DNA of 64,000 nucleotides, from contig CAVSFO010000005.1 in the NCBI GenBank assembly GCA_963727245.1, forward strand, positions 124,001-188,000, written 5' to 3'. Positions within the stretch are counted from its first letter, which is position 1. Each line of letters begins with the position of its first letter. The stretch is from JBKQVT01 sp963727245 (GTDB lineage: Bacteria > Planctomycetota > Planctomycetia > Pirellulales > Thermoguttaceae). The position numbers and the translations under genes are program-made. Below are positions 16,483 to 26,049 of this stretch, piece by piece. The notes under the pieces are model-generated. The model was not told the DNA's origin, searched no databases, and was given only the letters and a program-made list of their open reading frames with translations.

Positions 16483-16794
16483 ATGGCCCGAGACACTACG
16501 AAAACCAAGCTTGCCCTGGCGCCGCACCAGATCATCGTCCGCCCCCTGGTGACGGAGAAGGGAATGCACAAGGCGAACCGCTGCAACGCCTATGCCTTCG
16601 AGGTCAACCGCATGGCCGGCAAGGACGACGTCCGCCGCGCCATCGAGGAACTCTTCGACGTGAAGGTGGTTTGCGTGCGGACGCAGAACCGCAAGGGGAA
16701 ACCGCGGCGGGCGGGGTATCGCGTGGCAGTAACCAAGAGTTGGAAGAAGGCGATCGTGACTTTGAACCCGGAGCATCGCATCGACTTCTTCTAA
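16483..16794 (+). CDS. rplW: Large ribosomal subunit protein uL23
   Basis: Protein of 103 residues with LAPHQIIVRPLVTEKGMHKA and KDDVRRAIEELFDVKVVCVR, typical of L23, ending NPEHRIDFF. It surrounds the exit tunnel and docks trigger factor and SecY-type translocons. It starts 16 bases after rplD. A dispersed hairpin follows its stop, before rplB. Confidence 0.97.
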   Translation: MARDTTKTKLALAPHQIIVRPLVTEKGMHKANRCNAYAFEVNRMAGKDDVRRAIEELFDVKVVCVRTQNRKGKPRRAGYRVAVTKSWKKAIVTLNPEHRIDFF

Positions 16795-16798
16795 AGGA

Positions 16799-16887
16799 AA
16801 TCCCCTCTCTCTCCGGGAGAGGGTGAGGGGGAAAGCTGGACGAGCATGCCCTCACCCCAACCCTCTCCCGGAGGGAGAGGGGGATCA
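16799..16887. repeat. CCCTCTCCCGGAGGGAGAGGG-type hairpin inside the S10 operon
   Basis: Arms tcccctctctctccgggaga...gtgaggg and ccctcacccc...cggagggagagggg pair across about 25 bases. The same repeat type is at 53276-53398. It separates rplW and rplB by 113 bp where neighbours are spaced by about ten, so it appears to be a later insertion. It lacks a T-tract, so readthrough is expected. Confidence 0.85.
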
Positions 16888-16907
16888 ATAGAGCGAAACG
16901 GACAACC

Positions 16908-17765
16908 ATGGGTATTCGCCGATACAATCCGACCAGCCCGGGACGCCGGCAGGCGACGGTGAGCGACTTCGCCGACCTCACGCCCGGCGCCAAACCGGCC
17001 AAGCATCTGCGGGTGCCGAAGCACGGCACCGGGGGGCGGAACAACCAGGGCAAGATCACCTCGCGGCATCGCGGCGGCGGACACAAGCGCAACTACCGGC
17101 TCATCGACTTCCGCCGCAACAAGGATGGCATCGTCGCCCGGGTAAACTCGATCCAATACGATCCCAACCGCAGCGCGCGGATCGCCTTGCTGCATTATGC
17201 CGACGGCGAGAAGCGCTACATCCTGGCCCCGGAAGGGCTGAAGGCGGGCGACCAGGTCCAGAGCGGCGAGTCGGTCTCGGCGGCCGTGGGCAACTGCTTG
17301 CCGCTGGCGAAGATTCCCCTGGGGATGGACGTCCACAATATCGAGATGGCGCCGGGCCGGGGCGGGGTGTTGTGCCGCTCGGCCGGCGCCCGGGCCACCT
17401 TGGCCGCCCGCGACGCCGATTGGGCCCAGATCAACCTCCCCAGCGGAGAAATCCGCCGCGTGCCGGCCACCTGCCGGGCGACCATCGGCACCCTGGGCAA
17501 CGCCGACCACATGGGCATCGTGCTGGGCAAGGCCGGCCGCAAACGCTGGATGGGCCGCCGCCCGCACGTCCGCGGCACGGCCATGAATCCCATCGACCAT
17601 CCCCACGGCGGCGGCGAAGGCCGCACCAAGGGCGGCCGCCATCCGGTCAGCCCCACGGGCAAGCTGGCCAAGGGTGGTTTCACGCGAAAACGAAGAAAGC
17701 CGTCTTCCAAGGCGATCGTGCGGCGGCGCCGCTCGCGGCGGTACGGCCAGTTGAAGATCAGGTAA
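16908..17765 (+). CDS. rplB: Large ribosomal subunit protein uL2
   Basis: Protein of 285 residues. Landmarks are GRNNQGKITSRHRGGGHKRN near the start, the IALLHYADGEKRYILAP strand, and the peptidyl-transferase-proximal loop MNPIDHPHGGGEGRTKGGRH with its essential histidine. It organises domain IV of 23S rRNA and subunit joining. Start ATG 16908 lies just past the dispersed hairpin. Confidence 0.97.
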   Translation: MGIRRYNPTSPGRRQATVSDFADLTPGAKPAKHLRVPKHGTGGRNNQGKITSRHRGGGHKRNYRLIDFRRNKDGIVARVNSIQYDPNRSARIALLHYADGEKRYILAPEGLKAGDQVQSGESVSAAVGNCLPLAKIPLGMDVHNIEMAPGRGGVLCRSAGARATLAARDADWAQINLPSGEIRRVPATCRATIGTLGNADHMGIVLGKAGRKRWMGRRPHVRGTAMNPIDHPHGGGEGRTKGGRHPVSPTGKLAKGGFTRKRRKPSSKAIVRRRRSRRYGQLKIR

Positions 17766-17775
17766 CGGGTGCATT

Positions 17776-18045
17776 ATGGGCAGATCGCTGAAAAAAGGAC
17801 CCTTCGTCAATCCCAAGCTGTATCTCAAGGTCGAGAAACAGAACCAGATGGGGACGAAAGACCCCATCAAGACCTGGGCCCGACCCTGCACCATCGTTCC
17901 CGAGTTCGTCGGGCACACCTTCCTGGTCCACAACGGCAAGATCCACATGAAAGTGTTTGTGACGGAAGAGATGGTCGGGCATCGGCTGGGAGAGTTTGCC
18001 CCGACGCGGACGTTCCGCGGCCACGGCGGCAAGGGGAAGCGCTAA
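17776..18045 (+). CDS. rpsS: Small ribosomal subunit protein uS19
   Basis: Protein of 89 residues: MGRSLKKGPFVNPKLYLKVE at the start, then IKTWARPCTIVPEFVGHTFL and GHRLGEFAPTRTFRGHGGKG. It forms the 30S head with S13 and touches the tRNA elbow. It sits ten bases after rplB, with normal length and no defect. Confidence 0.97.
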   Translation: MGRSLKKGPFVNPKLYLKVEKQNQMGTKDPIKTWARPCTIVPEFVGHTFLVHNGKIHMKVFVTEEMVGHRLGEFAPTRTFRGHGGKGKR

Positions 18046-18072
18046 GGCGGCGCAGCGATAAAGGGACGCAGT

Positions 18073-18399
18073 ATGGCTTACGAGGCGGTTCATCGATTCG
18101 CGCGGATCAGCGCCCGCAAGGTCCGCCCCCTGGCGGACCTGATCCGGGGCAAGTTTGCCGACGATGCCCTGGACATCCTCCGCTACCAGCCGCACCGCGG
18201 CGCCCGGCTGCTGGAGAAGGTCCTCCGCAGCGCCTTGGCGAACGCCGAGGACCGGCGGGCGCAGAACCTCGATCGGCTGATGGTCGTGGACGTGCGGGTG
18301 GACGGTGGTCCGATGATCAAGCGGATGCAGCCCAAGGCGCGGGGAATGGCTTCCGTGCTCAATCGGCGGATGTCGCATATCCGCGTGGCGTTGGAGTAA
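18073..18399 (+). CDS. rplV: Large ribosomal subunit protein uL22
   Basis: Protein of 108 residues with ARISARKVRPLADLIRGKFA, RGARLLEKVLRSALANAEDR and the tunnel hairpin region PMIKRMQPKARGMASVLNRR. It helps line the exit tunnel and macrolide site. Spacing to rpsC is only four bases. Confidence 0.96.
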   Translation: MAYEAVHRFARISARKVRPLADLIRGKFADDALDILRYQPHRGARLLEKVLRSALANAEDRRAQNLDRLMVVDVRVDGGPMIKRMQPKARGMASVLNRRMSHIRVALE

Positions 18400-18403
18400 T
18401 CCT

Positions 18404-19121
18404 ATGGGTCAAAAAGTCAATCCCATCGCGTTTCGCACCGGCATCATGATCGGTTGGAAGAGCCGCTGGTACGCGTCCAAGCAGGAGTACGCCGATCTCT
18501 TGGTGGAAGACCACAAGATCCGCGACTACGTGAAGAACCGCAAGGACAAGTTCGGCAAAGCCGCTCTATCCGGCCATTGCCAAGATCGAGATCGAGCGGA
18601 CGCGCGATGAAGTGAAAGTCATTTTGTTTTCCGCCCGCCCCGGCATCCTCATCGGCCGCAAGGGGGAGCGCGTCGAGGAGCTGCAAAAGGAGCTCCAGGA
18701 CAAGACGGGACGGCGGATCAACATCAAGATCGAAGAACTCAACCGGCCCGAACTGGTCGCCCAGTTGGTGGCCGAGGACATTGCCGAGCAGTTGATCAAG
18801 CGTTCCGGATTCCGCCGCACGATGAAGCGGTCGCTGGAACAGACGATGGAAGCCGGCGCGCGGGGGATCAAGATCCAGCTTTCCGGCCGGCTGGGAGGGG
18901 CGGAGATGTCGCGGCGCGAGAAACAGATCGCCGGTTCGATCCCGCTGTCGACGCTGCGGGCGAAGATCGACTACGGCTTCACCGAAGCCAAGATCGCCCA
19001 AGGCCACATCGGCATCCAGGTATGGATCAATCAAGGCACCTATAGCGAGGATGATAGCGATGGCGCTGATGCCAAAACGGGTCAAGCACCGAAAAAGCCA
19101 AAGAGGACGTATAAGAGGTGA
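18404..19121 (+). CDS. rpsC: Small ribosomal subunit protein uS3 (frameshift near 18562)
   Basis: Starts MGQKVNPIAFRTGIMIGWKS. In the first frame the text is lost after DKFGKA. The next frame gives LYPAIAKIEIERTRDEVKVI and the KH domain motif PGILIGRKGERVEELQ. One extra base in aaagccgctctatccg restores about 238 residues. The KH domain and C-terminal domain form the mRNA entry site. The tail (DGADAKTGQAPKKPKRTYKR) is read in a different frame from the first 62 bases of rplP, so the genes overlap unusually deeply. Both readings look like genuine protein. Confidence 0.95.
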
Positions 19122-19476
19122 CGCCTCGCGCGGCAACCGCGTCGTCTTCGGCGACTGGGGCCTGCAAGCCGTGCAGGGCGGCTGGGTCAGCGCCCAGACC
19201 CTGGAGGCCGGGCGCATCGCGGCGCAGCAATACCTGCGGACCGAAGGGCGGCTGTATATCCGCGTCTTCCCCCATAAACCCATCACCTCTATCCCCCTGG
19301 AAACCCGCATGGGCAAAGGCAAAGGAGAGCCGGAGTATTGGGCGGCGGTGGTGAAGCCGGGGACGGTGTTGTTCGAGATCGGCGGCATTTCCGAGGAGGC
19401 GGCGCGGATGTGTTTCGCCCGCCTGGCGCACAAGATGCCGGTGAAGGTGCGGTTGCTCCGCCGCCGGCCGTTGTAA
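19060..19476 (+). CDS. rplP: Large ribosomal subunit protein uL16
   Basis: Protein of 138 residues starting MALMPKRVKHRKSQRGRIRG; an alternative ATG is three codons later. Conserved text includes NRVVFGDWGLQAVQGGWVSA, AAQQYLRTEGRLYIRVFPHK, the ETRMGKGKGEPEYWAAVVKP loop with the arginine-rich tip near the A-site tRNA, and FARLAHKMPVKVRLL. Its first 62 bases overlap the end of rpsC in another frame. Confidence 0.96.
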   Translation: MALMPKRVKHRKSQRGRIRGDASRGNRVVFGDWGLQAVQGGWVSAQTLEAGRIAAQQYLRTEGRLYIRVFPHKPITSIPLETRMGKGKGEPEYWAAVVKPGTVLFEIGGISEEAARMCFARLAHKMPVKVRLLRRRPL

Positions 19477-19512
19477 GGGAACGATTGACCGCAGCGTAAA
19501 GGGATCGAGCCG

Positions 19513-19746
19513 ATGACCAAGGTAAGCGAACTTCGCGACATGAGCGACGAGCATCTCGTGCTGTTGCTGAAGGAGACGACGGAGCACTTTTTCCGCCTTC
19601 GCCTGCAAGCGCAGACGGAGCGGCTGGACGCCCCCAGCGAACTCCGCAAGCAGCGGCGGCTGATCGCCCGGATCAACACCATCCAAGCCCAGCGCAGCCG
19701 GGCGGCAGCAGCCAAGCAAGAGAGGAATCCGGACCATGCCCAGTAG
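19513..19746 (+). CDS. rpmC: Large ribosomal subunit protein uL29
   Basis: Protein of 77 residues. It has the L29 pattern of two helices: MTKVSELRDMSDEHLVLLLK, FFRLRLQAQTERLDAPSELR and RLIARINTIQAQRSRAAAA. It sits at the tunnel exit beside L23. Its end overlaps the start of rpsQ by eleven bases. Confidence 0.95.
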   Translation: MTKVSELRDMSDEHLVLLLKETTEHFFRLRLQAQTERLDAPSELRKQRRLIARINTIQAQRSRAAAAKQERNPDHAQ

Positions 19747-20037
19747 AGTCGAGGTCGGCCTCGTGACCGGTGACAAGACGGCGAAGACCCGCCGCGTCGA
19801 GATCCCCCGCCTGGTGAAAGACCCCCAGTACGGCAAGTATCTGCGCCGCCGCACCGTCTGCACCGTGCACGACGAGAACAACGAGTCGCACGCCGGCGAC
19901 ACGGTCGAGATCGTCGAGTGCCGGCCGATGTCGCGGACCAAGCGTTGGAAGCTGGTGCGGGTGGTGGAACAGGGGCGGGCCATCGACCTGTGGCCGGCCG
20001 CGGCCAGGAGCCGGGCCAGGACGCCGCGGTGTCATAA
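19736..20037 (+). CDS. rpsQ: Small ribosomal subunit protein uS17 (C-terminal frameshift suspected)
   Basis: Begins MPSRVEVGLVTGDKTAKTRR and contains the S17 OB-fold text RTVCTVHDENNESHAGDTVE, then IVECRPMSRTKRWKLVRVVE. After AIDL the open frame would run on through the rplN start to 20137. The frame one base over gives a short Gln/Ala tail and a TAA at 20035-20037, which fits S17 length and the spacing to rplN. One base is probably missing around 19990-20005. The core identity is certain; the exact C-terminus is inferred. Confidence 0.85.
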
Positions 20038-20069
20038 CGGAGACTTAGCCCCGACGGGTACGAGAGATC

Positions 20070-20439
20070 ATGATCCAGATGCAAAGCCGACTTGCCGTGG
20101 CCGACAACACCGGGGCCAAGGAATTGATGTGCATTAAGGTGTTGGGGGGCAGCCGCCGGCGCACTGGCCGGCCTGGGCGACATCATCGTCTGCAGCGTGA
20201 AGAGCGTGATCCCCGGCAGCGACGTGAAGAAAGGCGGCGTGGTCCGCGCCGTGATCGTCCGCTGCAAGCAGCCCACCCGCCGCGGCGACGGCAGTTACGT
20301 CCGTTTCGACAGCAACGCCGCCGTCATCATCGACAACGAACAAAACCCCCGCGGCACGCGCATCTTCGGCGCGGTCGCCAGGGAACTGCGGGAGCGGAAC
20401 TTCATGAAAATTGTCAGCCTCGCCGCCGAGGTGGTCTGA
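20070..20439 (+). CDS. rplN: Large ribosomal subunit protein uL14 (frameshift near 20173)
   Basis: Starts MIQMQSRLAVADNTGAKELM and CIKVLGGSRRRT. The frame then shifts: with one extra G removed from cgcactggccggc, the reading continues AGLGDIIVCSVKSVIPGSDV, KKGGVVRAVIVRCKQPTRRG, RFDSNAAVIIDNEQNPRGTR and ends ELRERNFMKIVSLAAEVV. Joined length of about 122 residues is exactly that of L14. It binds the 50S interface and is a target of RsfS in model bacteria. Confidence 0.95.
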
Positions 20440-20847
20440 TGTGGATTAAAGCCAACGATACCGTCCGCGTGATGACCGGCGAAGATCGGGGAGTGCAAGG
20501 CCGCGTGCTGCGCGTCGAAGCCGAAGGCGGGAAAACTGGTGGTCGAGGGCGTCAACCGCGTGTACAAGCACGTGCGCCGCAGCCAGCGCAACCCGCAGGG
20601 CGGCCGGCTCTCCATGGAGATGCCCATCCCCATCTGCAACGTGGCCCTGGTCTGCCAGTCCTGCAAGGCCGCCGCCCGCTTCGGCGCCCGCTACTTGCCC
20701 GACGGCAGCAAAGAACGCTACTGCAAGAAATGCGGCGCCGGCAACGGCGTCATTGCCGCTGCCAAGACCAAGTCAAGAGAAGAAATCAAGCAGCTAGCCG
20801 CCAGTGAGCGGCCTGCCGGGCACGCCCGCAAGGGAACAACACCATGA
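20439..20847 (+). CDS. rplX: Large ribosomal subunit protein uL24 with Cys4 zinc-ribbon tail (frameshift near 20533)
   Basis: Starts at the TGATG overlap with rplN: MWIKANDTVRVMTGEDRGVQ then GRVLRVEAEGGK, the KOW motif. One extra A in gggaaaactgg shifts the frame; the other frame gives LVVEGVNRVYKHVRRSQRNP. The second half carries VCQSCKAAARFGARYLPDG and YCKKCGAGNGV, two CxxC pairs that would make a zinc ribbon, after which a Lys/Glu tail ends at 20847. At about 136 residues it is longer than typical 100-105 residue L24. Its stop overlaps the rplE start (ATGA). Confidence 0.93.
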
Positions 20848-21762
20848 GCGAAATTCCAGACGACAACCCCACGGCGGAACCACCGGTCAATCCGGAACCG
20901 CAGGGGACGTCCCCAGAGCCGGCCCAGGCCGCAGAGCAGCCCAAGGCCGAGAAGAAGCCCAAGGCCGAAAAGAAACCCAAGGCCGAGAAGGCACCCAAGG
21001 CCGGGGAAGGGCCCGAGGGCCAGCAGGAGGCCGAGGGCCAAAAGCAGCCCAAAGGCGAAAAGCAGCCTAAGGGCGAGAAACAGCCCAAAGGCGAGAAACA
21101 AGCCAAGGGTGAAAAACAGGGCAAAGGCGAAAAACAGGCCAAGGGCGAGAAACAAGCCAAGGGCGAGAAGGGCGAGAAGCCGGAAAAGGGCGAAAAGAAA
21201 CCGCCCAAGGTCATCCCCACGCCCCGGCTCCAGCAACGCTATGAGAAGGAGATCCTGCCGGCGCTGGCCCAGGAATTGGGCCGCTAAGAACCGCCTGGCG
21301 CTGCCGCGCTTGCAGAAGATCGTCATCAACATGGGCGTGGGCAAGGCGACGGGAGAGAAGAAATACCTGGAGGAGGCCGTCGAGGCCCTGAAGACCATTG
21401 CCGGCCAGAAGCCGGTCATTACCCTGAGCCGCCTGTCGATCGCCGGCTTCAAGCTCCGCGAGGGGAACGCCATCGGCTGCAAGGTGACGCTGCGCGGCAA
21501 GCGGATGTGGGAGTTCCTCGACCGGCTGATTTCCATCGCCTTGCCGCGGGTGCGCGACTTTCGCGGGCTGAATCCGGACGCCTTCGACGGCCGCGGCAAC
21601 TATACCCTCGGACTGACCGAACAATTGGTGTTTCCCGAGTTGAACCCGGACAAATTTACCCAAACCCAAGGCATGAACGTCACCCTGGTGACCAGCACCG
21701 ACAGCAACGACGAGGCGCGCCAGTTGTTGCGGAAGCTGGGGATGCCGTTGCGGGCGGCCTAG
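20844..21762 (+). CDS. rplE: Large ribosomal subunit protein uL5 with a long Lys/Glu/Pro-rich N-terminal extension (frameshift near 21282)
   Basis: The ORF starts at an ATGA overlap with rplX. Residues 1-125 are low complexity: an acidic/Pro start, then repeats such as EKKPKAEKKPKAEK and many KGEKQPKGEKQA units. Standard L5 begins near residue 126 (PTPRLQQRYEKEILPALAQE). One extra C before gctaagaacc shifts the frame; the next frame gives RLALPRLQKIVINMGVGKAT, PVITLSRLSIAGFKLREGNA and the usual L5 end. No ATG, GTG or TTG start with a Shine-Dalgarno is obvious at the normal L5 start, so the extension is probably translated. Its basic-acidic repeats suggest a disordered rRNA-contacting tail. 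Confidence 0.9.
20940..21190 (+). repeat. Coding repeat AAGGGCGAGAAACAG (KGEKQ units) in rplE
   Basis: Imperfect tandem units of 12-18 bases, such as aagggcgagaaacag and aaggccgagaagaag, encode KGEKQ, KGEKQP and KAEKKP. Units vary in third positions, so the peptide repeat is better kept than the DNA repeat. It accounts for most of the L5 extension. Confidence 0.85.
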
Positions 21763-21825
21763 CGGGAAGACCCGGGGCCGTCCCCCGCACGAAACGAGAG
21801 AAGCTGCTGAGAGGACCCAAACCGC

Positions 21826-22011
21826 ATGGCAAGTAAATCGAAGATCGCCGCGTCGCTGCGGAAGCCGAAGTTTTCCACCCGGCACGTACGGCGCTGCCGG
21901 CTTTGCGGGCGGCCGCGGGCGGTGTACCAGAAGTTCGGAATTTGTCGCATCTGCTTTCGCAACCTCGCGGACGAGGGAGTGATTCCTGGCGTCAAGAAGG
22001 CGAGTTGGTAA
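21826..22011 (+). CDS. rpsN: Small ribosomal subunit protein uS14, zinc-binding type
   Basis: Protein of 61 residues: MASKSKIAASLRKPKFSTRH, then CRLCGRPRAVYQKFGICRIC, giving CxxC-x12-CxxC. This is the short zinc-binding (C+) type rather than the 100-residue zinc-free type, so Zur-controlled replacement could exist elsewhere in the genome. It ends GVIPGVKKASW like other type Z S14 proteins. Confidence 0.97.
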   Translation: MASKSKIAASLRKPKFSTRHVRRCRLCGRPRAVYQKFGICRICFRNLADEGVIPGVKKASW

Positions 22012-22028
22012 GAGGGACAGTAAAGACT

Positions 22029-22424
22029 ATGATGACCGACCCCATCGCCGACATGTTGACTCGCATCCGCAACGCCGTGCGCGTGGAACGGCCGCACGTC
22101 GACATGCCCCTGTCGAAGGTGAAACGCGGCCTGGCCGAAGTGCTCAAGCGCGAAGGGTACATCTGGGATTGGGAGGAAGTGCCCGATCCCCCCTCGAACC
22201 AATTGCGCGTGCACCTGAAATACGGCCCCAACGGCGAGCAGGTGATTCGCCGCATCCGCCGCGTCAGCAAGCCGGGCCGCCGCGTCTACAGCGGCTCGAC
22301 CGACTTGAAGCCGGTGTTGGGCGGCCTGGGCATCTGCATCATCAGCACCAGCCGCGGCGTGATCAGCGACCGCGAGGCCCGGCAGCGAAAGCTGGGCGGC
22401 GAGGTGCTCTGCGAAATCTGGTAG
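22029..22424 (+). CDS. rpsH: Small ribosomal subunit protein uS8
   Basis: Protein of about 131 residues from MMTDPIADMLTRIRNAVRVE; the second ATG is an equally good start. It contains RPHVDMPLSKVKRGLAEVLK, RVSKPGRRVYSGSTDLKPVL and the C-terminal GLGICIISTSRGVISDREAR. It binds helix 21 of 16S rRNA and represses the spc operon in E. coli. Confidence 0.96.
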   Translation: MMTDPIADMLTRIRNAVRVERPHVDMPLSKVKRGLAEVLKREGYIWDWEEVPDPPSNQLRVHLKYGPNGEQVIRRIRRVSKPGRRVYSGSTDLKPVLGGLGICIISTSRGVISDREARQRKLGGEVLCEIW

Positions 22425-22475
22425 CCCCGAGCGCCACGGCAGCGAGAAACGACGCAAGACAAAAGGCAAACCACC

Positions 22476-23022
22476 ATGTCCCGGATCGGAAAGAAACCCC
22501 TGAGCGTACCCGCCGGCGTCCAGGTGCAGTTGGACGGCTGCACCGTGACGGTCGAGGGCCCCAAAGGCAAGCTTCAATGGCAGCACCGGCCGGAGGTCAC
22601 CGTGACGTGCGACGGCCAGCCGGAGACGATCCGCGTGGGGCGGAGCAAGGACGACCGGCGAAAGCCGCGCCTTGCACGGACTGACCCGGGCGCTGTTGCA
22701 GAACATGCTCGTCGGCGTCACGCAGGGCTACGAGAAGCGTTTGGAAATCATCGGCGTGGGATACCTGGCCGCCGTTTTAGGGCAGACGCTGCAACTCCGC
22801 GTCGGCCTGGCGAACGAGCTGCAGATTCCCATTCCGGCCGGATTGACGGTGGCCTGCCCCGATCAGCAGCACATCGTCATCCAGGGGATCGACAAGCAAC
22901 TGGTCGGCCAGTTTGCGGCCGAGGTCCGCGCCCAGCGGAAGCCGGAGCCCTACAAGGGCAAGGGCATCCGCTACCTGGGCGAGCCGGTCCGCCGCAAGCA
23001 GGGCAAGGCGATGGTCAAGTAA
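22476..23022 (+). CDS. rplF: Large ribosomal subunit protein uL6 (frameshift near 22663)
   Basis: Starts MSRIGKKPLSVPAGVQVQLD and VTVEGPKGKLQWQHRPEVTV, then a shift after RVGRSKDDR. With one extra C removed the text runs RALHGLTRALLQNMLVGVTQ, GYEKRLEIIGVGYLAAVLGQ and ends PYKGKGIRYLGEPVRRKQGK. Joined length of about 181 residues is normal. It binds near the sarcin-ricin loop. Confidence 0.95.
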
Positions 23023-23087
23023 GCGGCGGCCCCAGCAGGAGCGGCGGCCTCCGGGCCGCCGCCCCAGGCAACGAGTGAGACGAAACC

Positions 23088-23456
23088 GTGAAGCACGAAA
23101 AACAGGTTGGATTGCAACGGCAGCGGCGGGGATTCCGCGTCCGCGGCCGCATCAAGCGGGGGTTGACGCGGCCGCGGCTGTGCGTCTTCCGCAGCCACAA
23201 GCACATTTACGCGCAGGTCATCGACGACGCGGCGGGCCGCACCCTGGCGACGGCCGGCACCAAGGACGAGTCGCTGCGCGGGCAGTTCCGCTACGGCGGC
23301 AACAAGGATGCCGCCGCCGCCGTCGGCAAAGCGATTGCCGAGAAGGCGCTGGCGGCCGGCCTCCGCGAGGTGGTCTTCGATCGCCGCGAGTACCGCTACC
23401 ATGGCCGCATCGCCGCCCTGGCCGAGGCCGCCCGCAAGGCCGGCCTGCAGTTTTGA
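23088..23456 (+). CDS. rplR: Large ribosomal subunit protein uL18
   Basis: Protein of 122 residues starting at GTG 23088. L18 landmarks are RGRIKRGLTRPRLCVFRSHK, HIYAQVIDDAAGRTLATAGT and VVFDRREYRYHGRIAALAEA. It binds 5S rRNA with L5. A small GC-rich hairpin (ggcggcctccgggccgcc) sits in the 65-bp spacer before it. Confidence 0.96.
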   Translation: MKHEKQVGLQRQRRGFRVRGRIKRGLTRPRLCVFRSHKHIYAQVIDDAAGRTLATAGTKDESLRGQFRYGGNKDAAAAVGKAIAEKALAAGLREVVFDRREYRYHGRIAALAEAARKAGLQF

Positions 23457-23485
23457 TCGCCTAACCATTTTGTGAGCCGTTACTT

Positions 23486-23975
23486 ATGTCCACCGAATCA
23501 TCAACTCGCGGCGAACTGCTCGACCGTGTCATCAAGATCCGGCGCTGTGCCGCCGTGGTCAAGGGAGGCCGCCGCTTCAGCTTCACCGCCCTGGTCGTCG
23601 TCGGCGACGGCCACGGCCGGGTCGGCTGGGGCTATGGCAAGGCCAACGAAGTGCCGCCGGCCGTGGAAAAGGCCATCAAAGACGGCTCCCGCAACATGAT
23701 CGCCATCTCCCTGGAAGGCACGAGCATCCCGCACACCATCCACGGCGCATTTCGGCGCCGCCCGGGTCATCCTCGTGCCCGCCAGCCCCGGCACCGGCGT
23801 CATCGCCGGCGCCGCCGTCCGCGCCGTCTGCGAGGCCGCCGGCATCCGCGACATCCTCACCAAGAGCTTCGGCTCGAACAACCCGATCAACCTGGCCAAG
23901 GCCGCCATCGGCGCCCTGCGGGACCTCCGTACGGCGAGCGAAGTCGAGCGGCTGCGGGGAGTCTCGCTGACATGA
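23486..23975 (+). CDS. rpsE: Small ribosomal subunit protein uS5 (frameshift near 23750)
   Basis: Starts MSTESSTRGELLDRVIKIRR with CAAVVKGGRRFSFTALVVVG and GRVGWGYGKANEVPPAVEKA. After HTIHGAF one extra T shifts the frame; the next frame continues GAARVILVPASPGTGVIAGA, AVRAVCEAAGIRDILTKSFG and NNPINLAKAAIGAL. Joined length of about 162 residues is normal. The stop overlaps the rplO start. rpmD (L30), usual between rpsE and rplO in many bacteria, is absent. Confidence 0.95.
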
Positions 23976-24472
23976 ATCTCAACGACGTCCATCGCGGGGT
24001 GCAGAAGAACAAGTCGCGGAAGCGGCTCGGTCGCGGGCACGGCTCGGGCCAGGGCAAGACGGCCGGCCGCGGCCACAAGGGCCAGAGGGCCCGCGCCGGC
24101 TACTTTTCCCCCGTTACCTTCGAGGGCGGGCAGATGCCCCTGGTCCGCCGCGTCCCCAAACGCGGCTTCCACAACCGCTTCGGCCTGGCCGTGGCCGTGG
24201 TCAACCTCAGCGACCTGGAAACCCGCTTCCAGGCCGGCGAGGAAGTCAACGCCCAGACCCTCAAGGCCAAGAACCTCGCCAAGGGCGCCTTCGACGTGCT
24301 CAAGGTGCTGGGCGACGGCGAACTCACCAAGAGCTTGACGGTTACCGCCCACCGCTTCAGCCGCACGGCGGCGGAGAAGATCCAGCAGGCCGGCGGCCAG
24401 ATCGTGGTGTTGCCGGGCAAGGCCCCCGTCGTGAAGAACAAGCAGAAGATCAAGAAAGAAAAGCAACTGTAG
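23972..24472 (+). CDS. rplO: Large ribosomal subunit protein uL15
   Basis: Protein of 166 residues: KSRKRLGRGHGSGQGKTAGR, GHKGQRARAGYFSPVTFEGG and QMPLVRRVPKRGFHNRF. It starts within the rpsE stop, implying coupled translation. A Lys-rich end (NKQKIKKEKQL) is a little longer than usual. It is a late 50S assembly protein. Confidence 0.96.
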   Translation: MNLNDVHRGVQKNKSRKRLGRGHGSGQGKTAGRGHKGQRARAGYFSPVTFEGGQMPLVRRVPKRGFHNRFGLAVAVVNLSDLETRFQAGEEVNAQTLKAKNLAKGAFDVLKVLGDGELTKSLTVTAHRFSRTAAEKIQQAGGQIVVLPGKAPVVKNKQKIKKEKQL

Positions 24473-24552
24473 CCGGCGGCCTCTGGTTGCCGCTCGTTAG
24501 CGGCCGCCGCCGCAGCCTGGAACCGTCCGCCCTCGCCAAGAAGGATCGCGCC

Positions 24553-25925
<1,373 letters not shown>

Positions 25926-26049
25926 AGGATGACCGGGAGGGTCCCCGCTCCAGGACTTGCTATCAGGAAGTTCTGAAATCCCGCCCCGCGATCCCTGGCC
26001 CCTGACGCCCGCTTGCCGACCCCCTGACCCTCCGAATCCTGAGCCTGCT

